Assembly: GCF_002850255.1 (NCBI RefSeq)
Contig: NZ_CP022522.1
Location: 1,735,125-1,799,124, forward strand
Direction of reading: 5' to 3'
Source of the DNA: Pseudoalteromonas sp. NC201
Lineage (GTDB): Bacteria > Pseudomonadota > Gammaproteobacteria > Enterobacterales > Alteromonadaceae
DNA: 64,000 nt
Shown: positions 53,432-62,834 of the stretch, piece after piece
Numbering within the stretch: position 1 is the stretch's first letter
How the letters are laid out: each line of letters begins with the position of its first letter
The notes under the pieces: generated by a model
What the model was told of the DNA's origin: nothing
Seen by the model: only the letters and a program-made list of their open reading frames with translations
Databases searched by the model: none
Made by a program: the position numbers and the translations under genes

Positions 53432-54565
53432 ATGATGAACAAATCACTATTAACCTTATCTCTCGTTGCTGCGTTGTCAGCAAATTCAATCAATGCGGTT
53501 GCGCAAGATAAAAATACACCTCATGTGCTCATGGTGCTCAGTAGTTATGGCGAAATGGGTGCTGATGGCACCTTAAGCAAACCTGGATTTGAATTTGACG
53601 AGCTCAGTAAAGCGTATGCCGTGTTCAAACAAAATGGCGTAAAAGTCACGTTAGCCTCGCCGAAGGGCGGTGAACCGTTGGCAGATAAGTTCGATAAGAA
53701 CAAATCCTATAATCAAGCATACAGTAATGATACGACTGCGATGGCGCAGCTTAAAAACACTAAAAGACTGAGTGAGTTAGAGCCCGCGCAATACGATGCT
53801 GTGTTTGTGGTTGGGGGTAAAGGCCCAATGTTTGACTTGCATGACTCCATGCCGTTACAGGCAATTATTCGCGAGATCTACGTTAACAACGGCGTAATTG
53901 GTGCAGTTTGCCATGGTCCTGCGGCATTGGTAGGTGTAAAGCTTGAAAATGGCGAGTACTTAATCGCTGGTAAGCGAGTAAATGGCTTTACTAACGAAGA
54001 AGAAGCAGCGTTTGGTAAAAAATGGACCGAACAGTTTCCATTCCTACTTGAAGATAAACTCATTGAACGTGGTGCATCGTTTGTGCAAGACGGGTTAATG
54101 TTGAATCAGGTAAGCATTGACGGCCATTTGATCACAGGGCAAAACCCTTTTTCTACGGTAGATACTGCTAAAGCGATGGTTGCGGCACTAGGTCTGACGG
54201 TAAACGAGTTACCGCGATTCAAAGACGATGAAAGTATTTTGTTGGTAGAAGAGTTCTTTTCAGATAGCAGCAAAGCGAAGGCGCGTTACTTAGCGGATAA
54301 GTCATCGTTTGATCCTATGTTGCTCGGGATCTCTGGTTTATATCAAGCGCAGCATGCGCAAACTGCTCATCAACTTGCCGTGGCCGTTGAGTTGATGCAA
54401 TTAACCCTTGCAGATATCGATCACCCCATGCTGTACGAAGCACTAATAAATGCACAGCTCAAACTAAATGATATGTCTGGTGCAAAGTCCACATTAGAAG
54501 CAGCGCTTAAAAAGCATGGTACGGCAGAGAATCTGATTGCACTAAAAGAGAAAGTTTATGGTTAA
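53432..54565 (+). CDS. Periplasmic DJ-1/PfpI-family protein with C-terminal extension
   Basis: A 377-residue protein with a signal peptide (about 1-24, ending AVAQ). The DJ-1/PfpI domain (about 30-235) carries the nucleophile elbow GAVCHGPAAL (Cys160-His161) and a Glu in PGFEFDEL (about 54-57), the Hsp31-like set. A further 130 or so residues (ISGLYQAQHAQTAHQLAVAVELMQLTLADI and later TPR-like helices) are an extra C-terminal module. It should act on damaged proteins or small carbonyls in the periplasm (inference). Its stop overlaps the hydrolase start by 8 nt; the operon continues with a two-component system. Confidence 0.85.
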   Translation: MMNKSLLTLSLVAALSANSINAVAQDKNTPHVLMVLSSYGEMGADGTLSKPGFEFDELSKAYAVFKQNGVKVTLASPKGGEPLADKFDKNKSYNQAYSNDTTAMAQLKNTKRLSELEPAQYDAVFVVGGKGPMFDLHDSMPLQAIIREIYVNNGVIGAVCHGPAALVGVKLENGEYLIAGKRVNGFTNEEEAAFGKKWTEQFPFLLEDKLIERGASFVQDGLMLNQVSIDGHLITGQNPFSTVDTAKAMVAALGLTVNELPRFKDDESILLVEEFFSDSSKAKARYLADKSSFDPMLLGISGLYQAQHAQTAHQLAVAVELMQLTLADIDHPMLYEALINAQLKLNDMSGAKSTLEAALKKHGTAENLIALKEKVYG

Positions 54566-55469
54566 GCAAAACTGGAGAAAAACAATGTTAGTAGTTACTG
54601 GAATTATTGCAGGCGTTGCCGCTGTTTGGTATGCAGTGTTTGGATTAAAGCCATACAGCGTTACGCCGGAGGAATTAACGCAAATATATAGCTATGAGCA
54701 AAAGGCGGTGGAGGTAAATCTTTCGCCATTAAAAACCAATCACTTTGCGCTTGAGTACACGACGTTTGATGGCGATAAAGTCAATGGTCATATTCTCTAC
54801 CCAAGTAATTACGACGCGACTAAACCAATGCCCGTTATGGTGGGTGTCCACGGTATGGGCCGAAGTGATGTACGCTGGATACAAGAGAGCTTTAAGGGGC
54901 GTGATACGTTTGAGCAAACGGATGAGCTTACCAAAATGGCACTAGCAAATGGGTATGCAGTGGTTGCTATTGATTCGAGGAATCATGGTAAGCGTAAAAA
55001 TCTTGAGCATAATATTATTGAAGTTATGCATGATTTAGATTGGTGGGGCAAGCGCGAGCCGTACGAAAAGTTAATTATTGATTCGGTAAAAGATCACAGG
55101 GTACTGCTTGATTGGATTACAACCCAACCGCAATTTGATCAAGACCAAATCAGTGTTGCGGGATATAGCATGGGAGGTCAAATCAGTTTAATTCTAGCGG
55201 CGCTGGATAAACGAGTAGATAATGTATTATCAATTGTGCCGCCTTACCTGACTAACGCTGTGGCACGAGTGGCGATTAAAAACTTTGCGACGGCAGTTGA
55301 TTCTCCCAAGGTGTGGTTGGTCTCGGCGGATGACGATGAATACGCCAGCGAGCGTGAGAATGAAGCATTATTTGAAGCCATTGCGAGTGTTAAAAAACAT
55401 CATGTAGTCATTGAAGGTGGGCATCTCTTGCCTGAAGGCTACTACAAAAAACTACAAGGTTGGTATTAA
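54558..55469 (+). CDS. Membrane-anchored alpha/beta hydrolase
   Basis: A 303-residue hydrolase of the dienelactone hydrolase/S9 type with an N-terminal hydrophobic anchor (MLVVTGIIAGVAAVWYAVFG, about 11-30). The nucleophile is in ISVAGYSMGGQISLILAA (GYSMGG). DSRNHG and a late His (VVIEGGHLLPEGYY) complete the pattern. It starts inside the PfpI gene end and its stop overlaps the regulator start (TAATG), so the four genes form a tightly packed operon. The substrate is unknown. Confidence 0.85.
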   Translation: MVKQNWRKTMLVVTGIIAGVAAVWYAVFGLKPYSVTPEELTQIYSYEQKAVEVNLSPLKTNHFALEYTTFDGDKVNGHILYPSNYDATKPMPVMVGVHGMGRSDVRWIQESFKGRDTFEQTDELTKMALANGYAVVAIDSRNHGKRKNLEHNIIEVMHDLDWWGKREPYEKLIIDSVKDHRVLLDWITTQPQFDQDQISVAGYSMGGQISLILAALDKRVDNVLSIVPPYLTNAVARVAIKNFATAVDSPKVWLVSADDDEYASERENEALFEAIASVKKHHVVIEGGHLLPEGYYKKLQGWY

Positions 55470-56170
55470 TGAAAACAAGCTCACAACTCAATATCTTAGT
55501 GATTGAGGACAACCCCGCGATTGCAAGTAATATAGCCGATTACTTTGATATGCAGGGGCATAGTTTGGACTTTGCCTATACGGGAGAGCAGGGTTGTGAG
55601 CTTGCATTAACGCAATATTTTGACTGTATTATTTTAGATATTATGCTGCCAGATATTGAAGGGCTTGAGGTCTGTCAGCGATTAAGGCTTCAAGCCGACA
55701 GACATATTCCCATCATCATGTTAACTGCTCGAGATACTTTGGACGATAAATTAGCAGGATTTGCGCAGGGTGCGGATGATTACCTCACCAAACCTTTTTC
55801 GCTAGAGGAGCTAGCAGCTCGAGTCAGCGCATTAACTTGCCGATTAAATCCCACACCTGCTGCAAGAACACTTAGCGTGGGGAACGCAGATAAACAGGTT
55901 ACGCTCAATTACCAAAATCAAACGGTAACGCGGGGTGAGACTGCACTCGTGTTACCACCAATATTGTTCAATATTCTTAAAATTTTGATGGAAAGTTATC
56001 CTCGAGCGGTATCAAAGAGTGAGCTTGTTGATCGTATTTGGGGCGAGGAGGGCACTGACTCGGATTCTTTACGGTCACATATCTACCAATTACGTAAAGC
56101 GGTAGATAAGCCATTTCCAACTGCCATTATTAAAACCATTCACAGCGTTGGCTTAGTGCTGGATTTATAG
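55469..56170 (+). CDS. OmpR/PhoB-family response regulator
   Basis: A 233-residue regulator. The receiver domain has LVIEDNPAIASNIA (acidic pocket), CIILDIMLPDIEG (phospho-acceptor Asp), MLTARD and DDYLTKPF. A winged-helix DNA-binding domain follows (about 135-230; SKSELVDRIWGEEGTDSDSLRSHIYQLRKAVDKPF). The start is the ATG of the TAATG overlap with the hydrolase gene. The histidine kinase gene follows. Target sites are probably the direct repeats before the PfpI gene. Confidence 0.93.
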   Translation: MKTSSQLNILVIEDNPAIASNIADYFDMQGHSLDFAYTGEQGCELALTQYFDCIILDIMLPDIEGLEVCQRLRLQADRHIPIIMLTARDTLDDKLAGFAQGADDYLTKPFSLEELAARVSALTCRLNPTPAARTLSVGNADKQVTLNYQNQTVTRGETALVLPPILFNILKILMESYPRAVSKSELVDRIWGEEGTDSDSLRSHIYQLRKAVDKPFPTAIIKTIHSVGLVLDL

Positions 56171-56191
56171 CTGAAATTGCAACTGAGAAAA

Positions 56192-57454
56192 ATGAAAACA
56201 AAACAACTAAGAAACCGCATCATCACCTACTTTGTCTCTATTGTAGTACTGCTCAGTGTATTATTTTCACTGATCACTTTGCTTTTTAGCTACATCATAG
56301 AAGACAGCTTTTTTTATCAAATTTTAGAAGATGAAAGAAAGCAGATAGCGCTTCAAATCGTCAATAACGAGACACCAGAACCGCATTTTGACTTCGTCAC
56401 ATTTCATCCTACAACCGACACTTTACCCGCGGTGGTAAGAACGCTACTCGCTGAGGAACCAAACCGCAAAGAGTTTAGTGCTGAGGAGGGTAAACATTAT
56501 CATATCGCCTTTCTAAACAAGCATGACCGTGGACAAGACATATTGCTTGCTGAAGTAAGCGGCCATCTTGTGGTGCGCGAACTGCGAGGCTTGATGCTTG
56601 GTTTTTCACTGACCTTATTGGTGATTGGATTAGTAATAGCGCTATTGCTAGCGCTCGGTACGGTAAAGCTGGCAAAAAAATTACTTAAACCTTTGGATGA
56701 GCTTATGGTAATTGTAGAGGCAAGTCCCGTTGAAAACCTCCCGACCAATTTTGCATCTCAGTTTTCGCAAAATGAAATTGGTAAATTTGCACAAACGCTA
56801 GAATCAGCCCTTGCTCGTATTCGAGCATTCGTTGAGCGTGAACGCCAATTTACCAGAGATATTTCCCATGAATTGAGAACACCTGTCACCATTTCCCAAG
56901 GGGCGGTTAGTTTACTCAACCACACCGAGTTAAACAGTAAACAGCAAGAGCTGGTGGCAAGGATAGTGGAGTCTGACCAGCAGATGCAGCTAACACTAGA
57001 GGCGCTACTTGCCCTTGCCCGGGAAAAAGCCGATACACCGGAGCAGACTAATTTACAATCCGTGATTGAAGCTTGCATTATTAATAACCAAGTGCTGTTT
57101 GAGCATAAAGTCCTAAGTATTGACTTACCCGGCAATGTATTTGTTCCTATGGCCACGCAGGAGCTAAGATTGGTAGTGCAAAACCTGTTACAGAACGCTG
57201 TACATCATAGCCAAGGTGAGCAAATCCATATTCGTTATCGAGATAATACACTAACGATTGCAGATAATGGGCAAGGGTTACCACAGACCTTTACGGCAAA
57301 TGAACAAGCCTTTGAGTCTGGCATGCGGGGTCCTAATAGTTTAGGTACTGGCATTGGCTTATCGCTAGTAAAGCGTCTTTGTGAGAAGTTTTCTGTAAAG
57401 GTGATGATTGAAAGTGGCGAAACGGGTGTATCGGTTCACTTAAAGTTTGCTTAG
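56192..57454 (+). CDS. Sensor histidine kinase
   Basis: A 420-residue kinase. It has TM1 (about 10-36), a short periplasmic domain (about 40-130), TM2 (about 132-158), a HAMP segment, HisKA with FTRDISHELRTP (His226 in this numbering), and an ATPase domain (LRLVVQNLLQNAVHHS; IADNGQGLPQ; GTGIGLSLVKRLCEKFS). It is the partner of the regulator encoded just upstream. I take ATG 56192 in place of the TTG five codons earlier. It ends the operon begun by the PfpI gene; the pair may sense envelope damage handled by the two enzymes (inference). Confidence 0.92.
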   Translation: MKTKQLRNRIITYFVSIVVLLSVLFSLITLLFSYIIEDSFFYQILEDERKQIALQIVNNETPEPHFDFVTFHPTTDTLPAVVRTLLAEEPNRKEFSAEEGKHYHIAFLNKHDRGQDILLAEVSGHLVVRELRGLMLGFSLTLLVIGLVIALLLALGTVKLAKKLLKPLDELMVIVEASPVENLPTNFASQFSQNEIGKFAQTLESALARIRAFVERERQFTRDISHELRTPVTISQGAVSLLNHTELNSKQQELVARIVESDQQMQLTLEALLALAREKADTPEQTNLQSVIEACIINNQVLFEHKVLSIDLPGNVFVPMATQELRLVVQNLLQNAVHHSQGEQIHIRYRDNTLTIADNGQGLPQTFTANEQAFESGMRGPNSLGTGIGLSLVKRLCEKFSVKVMIESGETGVSVHLKFA

Positions 57455-57489
57455 GGTTGTTGTTGACCTGACCCAACAGAGAATGAAAA

Positions 57490-57515
57490 GGCACGGCGAC
57501 TTCCGTTATCGTGCC
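57490..57515. terminator. Hairpin between the sensor kinase and the converging gene
   Basis: GGCACG (57490-57495) pairs with CGTGCC (57510-57515) across a 14-nt loop. It has no clear U-tract and could serve as a weak bidirectional terminator. Confidence 0.45.
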
Positions 57516-57535
57516 TTGAGAGAATTTAATTGAAC

Positions 57536-58231
57536 TTAAGAAAACTCGGCGATAACCAATACTCTCTTGTGTTTAGCACTATAAAAAACAATCCCTTCAC
57601 CACCACCCTCAAAATAAGTGGAGAAGCAGAAAGTACCAAGGTAAGTAAAATCTACACCGTGCTCTTCATCAAAAAAGCCAATTTCACGAGTGGAGTAGTG
57701 GCTGTAATTCTCGCCACTTTGCTCTTCCATAGCGTCAAAATAGCGCGTTTCGTCATCACCTTCTTCATCCCACAAATAGGCGTCCCAATTGCAACCGAGT
57801 ATGGGTTGGCCACCGAATTCAAAGAGCGGATCGCTTTCTTCGTTTTCGTCAAGAGAGTAGTTAAGTCGTTGATGTTTGGCGTAGAAGCTGGCTGCTTGCT
57901 GATGGTATTCGCTATAGTCTTCAAAATCCTCCTTCTCTTCACTTAGGTTGTCAACGTTGTGAGCGTCAACCTGCCACCCATTGTCTGTCAGTGAGTAGGA
58001 GATATAAGGAAGGTCGCCATCAAAAATCTCCATAGAAATCGGTAATGCGATAAGCACATTATCATCGCTGTTTACGTCTAACTTTGAATAGGCAAGTAGT
58101 CCTATTGGTAATAGCTGAGTGTCATTAAACGCAACATCTTGGCTGCTTGGGAATGGTTTGTAAAAATCAGTCGCTTGTAACACTTTTGTCGCAGAGCATG
58201 TGACTGCCGAATCTTTAATGTAGAGGGCCAT
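57536..58231 (-). CDS. Acidic hypothetical protein
   Basis: A 231-residue protein, strongly acidic, with a Glu/Asp-rich middle (NLSEEKEDFEDYSEYHQQ; DENEESDPLFEFGGQPILGC; EEGDDETRYFDAMEEQ). The C-terminal GTFCFSTYFEGGGEGIVFYSAKHKRVLVIAEFS looks like a beta-strand core; the GGQP-x-x-G pattern has a weak resemblance to DUF1963 (YwqG) proteins. No signal peptide or membrane segment. The start has AAGGAG upstream (AAAAAGGAGTTATTTT). It is transcribed alone; the function is unknown. Confidence 0.6.
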   Translation of the reverse strand: MALYIKDSAVTCSATKVLQATDFYKPFPSSQDVAFNDTQLLPIGLLAYSKLDVNSDDNVLIALPISMEIFDGDLPYISYSLTDNGWQVDAHNVDNLSEEKEDFEDYSEYHQQAASFYAKHQRLNYSLDENEESDPLFEFGGQPILGCNWDAYLWDEEGDDETRYFDAMEEQSGENYSHYSTREIGFFDEEHGVDFTYLGTFCFSTYFEGGGEGIVFYSAKHKRVLVIAEFS

Positions 58232-58472
58232 AAAATAACTCCTTTTTATGGTTTATTTTTTGGTAATTAATACGTTAGGCTTATATTTGGTGCACACCAT
58301 ATAGCGATGTGTGTGGAAAATCAATCAGTGATAATAATTGTTCGGGCGGCAGCGTGCCTGTCCTTTATATTTTCTCCAAATTTGTAGCTTATCATGCTTA
58401 TGATAGGGCCATTGCAGTGCTGGATTGTCCGCTATAATACAAACTACATCAGGTGAGAAAAGTAGATACGCC

Positions 58473-59324
58473 ATGGAAAATAGAACATTTAAAATAAAAG
58501 TAATGGATTTAACTGAATTAGAAATTGCAGCAAAGTGGGCTCTGCAAGAAGGGTGGAACCCTGGGCTTAGCGACGCACGGTGCTACTATCAGGCCGATCC
58601 GAATGGCTTTTTAATTGGCTATCTAGGCGATGAACCTATCGCTTCGATTTCGGTGGTTAAGTACGATGATTCATTTGGTTTTTTAGGCTTTTATATTGTT
58701 AAACCAGAATATCGAGGTCAGGGTTATGGGATGCAGATTTGGCAGGCTGGACTTCAATATTTAGCTGGTTGTAACGTCGCACTGGATGGAGTGGTGGCGC
58801 AGCAAGAGAATTACAAAAAATCGGGTTTTAAGCTCGCCTATCGTAATATTCGCTATGAAGGAGTGGGTGGCGGCGAAACGCCTGATTGCACAAACTTAGT
58901 GGCACTTGAAAGATTACCGATAGAAGAGGTCATTGCTTACGACAGTGTGTTTTTCCCAGCCAAAAGAGTAGCCTTTGTTGACGCTTGGATTAACCAGCCA
59001 AACTGCCACGCTTTAGGCATTAAACAGGATGACACACTTGTAGCCATAGGTGTGATCCGTCCTTGTCACGTCGGCTATAAAATAGGCCCTCTTTACGCTG
59101 ATAACGTAGAACTTGCAGAAACACTCTTCTTAGCGCTTAGGTCCAAGGTATCAGCAACTGAGGCCATTTATTTGGATGTGCCAGAAGTAAATGCAGCTGC
59201 TGTTGCGCTTGCACAAAAGTACAAGATGTCACTTTCTTTTGAAACCGCAAGAATGTACACCGCTGAACGCCCAGATTTGCCATTAACGCGAGTGTTCGGG
59301 GTAACTTCGTTTGAAATAGGTTAG
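58473..59324 (+). CDS. GNAT acetyltransferase with YitH-like C-terminal domain
   Basis: A protein of about 283 residues. The N-terminal GNAT domain (MENRTFKIKVMDLTELEIAAKWALQEGWNPGLSDARCYYQADPNGFLIGYLGDEPIASISVVKYDDSFGFLGFYIVKPEYRGQGYGMQIWQAGLQYL, with the acetyl-CoA loop RGQGYG) is followed by a second GNAT-like or YitH/HepA-type domain (about 150-275) ending in RMYTAERPDLPLTRVFGVTSFE. The ATG at 58473 is chosen because the family starts there; an earlier start adds 16 residues without a domain. The substrate is unknown. It lies convergent with the LysR gene. Confidence 0.83.
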   Translation: MENRTFKIKVMDLTELEIAAKWALQEGWNPGLSDARCYYQADPNGFLIGYLGDEPIASISVVKYDDSFGFLGFYIVKPEYRGQGYGMQIWQAGLQYLAGCNVALDGVVAQQENYKKSGFKLAYRNIRYEGVGGGETPDCTNLVALERLPIEEVIAYDSVFFPAKRVAFVDAWINQPNCHALGIKQDDTLVAIGVIRPCHVGYKIGPLYADNVELAETLFLALRSKVSATEAIYLDVPEVNAAAVALAQKYKMSLSFETARMYTAERPDLPLTRVFGVTSFEIG

Positions 59325-59330
59325 TTTGAT

Positions 59331-60227
59331 TCAATCGAAGCGGTATTGCTGATAGGTTGAAGTCAATAGCTCAACAAACTCCCGTACCTTTGCGGGAGTA
59401 TATTGCTTCGACAAGTACAGTGCGTGAATAGGATAACTTTCATCGTGTAGTTCAGGTAGTAGCTGTACACAACTGCCCATAGCTAATTCATCTTTAAATG
59501 CCCATAGCGGCCCGTAATGCACACCAAGGCCAGCGTTTACCCAATTTTTTAGCACTGCAACACTGTTGGCGATGAGTTTACCACTTACCGCAACGGCTTC
59601 ACGGTGCAGGCCTTTACCGAGAATGAGCTGATTATCAAGTTTAGGTTTATTGTAAAAGATAAAGTCCAGTTTGCTTAAATCGCTAAAGCGTTGTGGTTGC
59701 CCCATGCGTTCAATATACGATTTAGAGGCCACCAAGACCCGTGGTACATGACCTAGTTGTCGGCAGATCAAGGAGGAGTCATCCAGTTTGCCAATCCTAA
59801 TTGCAATATCGATTTGTTTAGCCTTGAGATCTTCGAAATGACTGCCGAGCAGTAACTCGATATTGAGATCTGGATAGGTGGTTATCATGGTTTGTACCAC
59901 AGGAGCAATGAAGCGCTCGGCGAAGTCGTGTGGAGCTGCAACCCTCAATGTCCCAGAAGGCAGTGCTGAGGTGCCTGAAATCGACTCTTCTAATTCCCTT
60001 TTTTCATCAAGTAATTGTTTTACACCTTTATAGTACTCAAGCCCAACCTCAGTTGCAGCTGTTTGTTTAGTGGAGCGCTGTAAAAGTTTTACTCCTAATC
60101 GACTTTCTAAATTTGCGAGCTTTCGGCTTACCGAGGAGGGATCGGTACCTATCACTTCAGCCGCAGATTTGAGGCTGCCAGATTCAACGGTAAGAACAAA
60201 TAAATCTTCTTCAGTAATCGATTTCAT
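59331..60227 (-). CDS. LysR-type transcriptional regulator
   Basis: A 298-residue regulator. The winged helix is EEDLFVLTVESGSLKSAAEVIGTDPSSVSRKLANLESRLGVKLLQRSTKQTAATEVG (5-61), followed by the effector-binding domain (LRVAAPHDFAERFIAPVV; DIAIRIGKLDDSSLICRQLGHVPRVLVAS; WVNAGLGVHYGPLW). The DPSSVSRKLANLE helix is of the AaeR/DsdC-like subgroup. The gene is divergent from the SDR gene at 60337 and likely controls it; the 109-nt gap holds the operator. Confidence 0.92.
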   Translation of the reverse strand: MKSITEEDLFVLTVESGSLKSAAEVIGTDPSSVSRKLANLESRLGVKLLQRSTKQTAATEVGLEYYKGVKQLLDEKRELEESISGTSALPSGTLRVAAPHDFAERFIAPVVQTMITTYPDLNIELLLGSHFEDLKAKQIDIAIRIGKLDDSSLICRQLGHVPRVLVASKSYIERMGQPQRFSDLSKLDFIFYNKPKLDNQLILGKGLHREAVAVSGKLIANSVAVLKNWVNAGLGVHYGPLWAFKDELAMGSCVQLLPELHDESYPIHALYLSKQYTPAKVREFVELLTSTYQQYRFD

Positions 60228-60336
60228 AGCGGATGTAAAAAATGCAATTAGTAAATGACTAAAATCACTATACCTGTATCCCTTTCACCTAGCTACACTA
60301 AAAGTCGATTGAATATTTCAAGTAGGAGAAATAGGT

Positions 60337-61092
60337 ATGTCTAAGCAATTAACAGGTAAGGTTGCGTTTATCACTGGGTCAGCCAAAAATATGGGGAAGG
60401 ATTTTGCTATTGCGCTGGCAAAGCAAGGCGCTAATCTTGTTATTCACTATCATAGTGCCCATTCTAAACTACAAGCATTTGAAACCCAGAAGGAAGTTGA
60501 AGCGCTGGGTGTTAGGACGACGCTAGTACACGGAGATGTCAGCAATAAAGCGCAAGTAATGAATATATTTGAGCATATTATTAGTGAGTTTGGCGGCGTA
60601 GATATCGTTATCAATAATGCCGGCACTATCAGCAAAAAACCGTTTGTTGAATATAGCGAGGAAGATTTTGACAGGCTATTTGGGATCAACTGTAAAGGGG
60701 CATTTTTTGTGATGCAAGAAGCCGCTAAACATATTCGTGATAATGGTCGGATCATTAATATGGGCACTTCGCTGCTGGCAGCATTTACTGGAAATTATGC
60801 ACTCTATGCTGGCTCAAAAGCACCACTTGAGCATTTCACTCGTGCGCTGGCAAAGGAAATCGGACATCGAGGAGTGACCGTCAATACTATTGCACCAGGT
60901 CCAATTGACACTGACTTTTTCCGTGGCGAAGAAAACGAGCAAACCATTAATTATTTGCAGTCTGCAAGTGTAATGAACCGACTAGGGCAAGTAGACGATA
61001 TTACCCCTGCGGTGCTTTATCTTGCGTCGGAGCAATCACGCTGGACGACTGGGCAAACTTTGTTTGTTAACGGAGGTTTTGTCACTCGTTAA
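60337..61092 (+). CDS. Short-chain dehydrogenase/reductase (SDR)
   Basis: A 251-residue classical SDR. The NAD(P) motif is KVAFITGSAKNMGKDFAIALAKQG (8-31), the NNAG motif is VINNAGT, the active-site YxxxK is YALYAGSKA, and the end TTGQTLFVNGGFVTR is usual. The nearest family is FabG-like oxidoreductases. AGGAGA stands about 7 nt upstream of the ATG. It is likely the target of the divergent LysR gene. The substrate is unknown. Confidence 0.92.
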   Translation: MSKQLTGKVAFITGSAKNMGKDFAIALAKQGANLVIHYHSAHSKLQAFETQKEVEALGVRTTLVHGDVSNKAQVMNIFEHIISEFGGVDIVINNAGTISKKPFVEYSEEDFDRLFGINCKGAFFVMQEAAKHIRDNGRIINMGTSLLAAFTGNYALYAGSKAPLEHFTRALAKEIGHRGVTVNTIAPGPIDTDFFRGEENEQTINYLQSASVMNRLGQVDDITPAVLYLASEQSRWTTGQTLFVNGGFVTR

Positions 61093-61116
61093 GTATGCTA
61101 TGAGGGCACAAGTTGG

Positions 61117-62676
61117 TTAGGCGGTTTGTGCCAACGTTTTGTTCGCCAACAAGATGGTAAAAGTGGTGCCATTTCCGGCTTTGGAATTGACTTTTAAGTC
61201 ACCTTCTAAATGTTTTTTGACGAGATTATAGGTGACGGAAAGTCCAAGCCCGGCATGACCATGTTGGCGAGCTGTGGTGTAAAAGGGCTCGAAGATCCGG
61301 TTTAGGACCTCATTACTCATACCGATGCCTTCGTCTTTGACTCGAATAAATATTTTATTGTCAGTGATCTCTAAACGAACAGCGGCAAACGGCTGGGTGT
61401 CGCTATCATTACTAAAACCATGCACTCGGGCATTCTCTAGCAGCTGCAACAAGATTTGCTGTAGCGCCTTAACGTTGATTTTGACCAGTTGTTCCAGTTT
61501 TCCTGTTGCGCTAAATTCAACGCGCATCTTTAACTGGAAACGTGCCGTTTGTTCGCAATAATCGCGAATAACTGCTTCTAGGTCGACAAGTTGCTCGACG
61601 TCAGTTTCTTGCTCTGCGGAGATATTCTTGAACTCTTGTACTAGCTTTGCCGTTTTGCCGAGATTTCGCTCTGCGATAGACAACCCAGAATCCAATGCTG
61701 CCATAATTTCTAAAAACTCAGCGTGCGACAAACGCTGAGTTTTCATGCCGGTTTCCATCACATCCACTTGCTCTTGGCAGGACGACACCGCGGTAATTGA
61801 GACGCCAAGTGGGGTATTTACCTCGTGAGCCAATCCTGAAACTAAGCTACCTAGGCTCGATAATTTTTCCGCCTCTACCAGTTGCTGGTGGATCACATGG
61901 ATGTGGCTAAGGAGCTGGTTGATGGCAAGGCTAACATCAGTCAATTCATTGTGATTATCAATGTCGATACGTTTTTCGAGACTCGAGCTCTCAATAATGT
62001 GGTTGATTTGCGAGCGAATATGATTGATTGGATGTTGAATAGAGCGATATAAAGCGAAGCCAACGGCGATTAAGCTCACCAATACAATCACAGAAAAAAT
62101 AATGAGCAACAACTTTAGTTGGCTAAATTGTTGCTCGGTTTGCTCCACAATACTGAGTGCGACGTCATTTTGTACCTCGGTGAGAGCTTGTAGTGACGAA
62201 GTTAACGGATCGAACTTTTCATAGAGTGCAGTAACAAACTGATTTTGTGGAATCGCTAAAAATGTCCCTTGATTTATCGCGCTTTGGAGCGTGGCAATAT
62301 GCGTAAATACGGCCTGCAGTTGGAACTCAATGAGTTCAACTTTGACTTGCTCCGCCGTCACCAAATATGTGTTTAGATAGCTTTGCCAGGCGTCGTTCAT
62401 GACCCGAGTAGCATCTGCTATTTGCACCAGCACCTCGTCTTTGGAGACCAGCCCTGCACGATACTTATGAAGTATGTCGACAATCTGAATCGCACCATGA
62501 TCTGATACTTTTTTTATTTGAATAAGCGGCACAACACGATCGGCGTATAGAGATTCTACTTCTGACTCAAGGTGAGCGTAACGGTTAAAAGCATATCCAA
62601 GCAGTAAGGCAAGCGCAATGATGGGAAACACAATTAGCAGCCATAATTTATGGCGAATATTAATTAGCTCTAGCAC
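61117..62676 (-). CDS. Membrane sensor histidine kinase with four-helix-bundle sensor
   Basis: A 519-residue kinase. It has TM1 (about 10-30), a periplasmic 4HB_MCP-like helical sensor (about 33-185), TM2 (about 188-210), a HAMP domain (to about 262), a HisKA site SGLAHEVNTPLGVS (His284), and an ATPase domain (LQQILLQLLENARVHGF; DEGIGMSNEVLNRIFEPFYTTARQHGHAGLGLSVTYNLV). No response regulator is nearby. It is divergent from the blaI-like gene. Confidence 0.9.
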   Translation of the reverse strand: MLELINIRHKLWLLIVFPIIALALLLGYAFNRYAHLESEVESLYADRVVPLIQIKKVSDHGAIQIVDILHKYRAGLVSKDEVLVQIADATRVMNDAWQSYLNTYLVTAEQVKVELIEFQLQAVFTHIATLQSAINQGTFLAIPQNQFVTALYEKFDPLTSSLQALTEVQNDVALSIVEQTEQQFSQLKLLLIIFSVIVLVSLIAVGFALYRSIQHPINHIRSQINHIIESSSLEKRIDIDNHNELTDVSLAINQLLSHIHVIHQQLVEAEKLSSLGSLVSGLAHEVNTPLGVSITAVSSCQEQVDVMETGMKTQRLSHAEFLEIMAALDSGLSIAERNLGKTAKLVQEFKNISAEQETDVEQLVDLEAVIRDYCEQTARFQLKMRVEFSATGKLEQLVKINVKALQQILLQLLENARVHGFSNDSDTQPFAAVRLEITDNKIFIRVKDEGIGMSNEVLNRIFEPFYTTARQHGHAGLGLSVTYNLVKKHLEGDLKVNSKAGNGTTFTILLANKTLAQTA

Positions 62677-62769
62677 TACAGATAACTCATTTTTTATATA
62701 TCAACTTGAAGTATAAGTGCTGTTGATAATGTCGCCATTTTTCGTGGTGAAAATTAAAAAAGCACAATA

Positions 62770-62785
62770 TGCGACTTGTGTCGCA
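62770..62785. promoter_or_regulatory. BlaI-like operator copy 1
   Basis: TGCGAC-TTGT-GTCGCA is a perfect inverted repeat with 6-bp arms, 34 bp (centre to centre) from a second copy. The sites lie before the BlaI-like gene and after the kinase start, so the repressor could influence both strands. Confidence 0.72.
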
Positions 62786-62803
62786 CTTTTTTGTTTGTTA
62801 ATG

Positions 62804-62819
62804 TGTGACATGTGTCGCA
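62804..62819. promoter_or_regulatory. BlaI-like operator copy 2
   Basis: TGTGAC-ATGT-GTCGCA repeats the first copy with one arm mismatch, 15 nt upstream of the BlaI-like ATG, a position that would block transcription or translation start. Confidence 0.72.
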
Positions 62820-62834
62820 GTTGTGAGAAAAACA

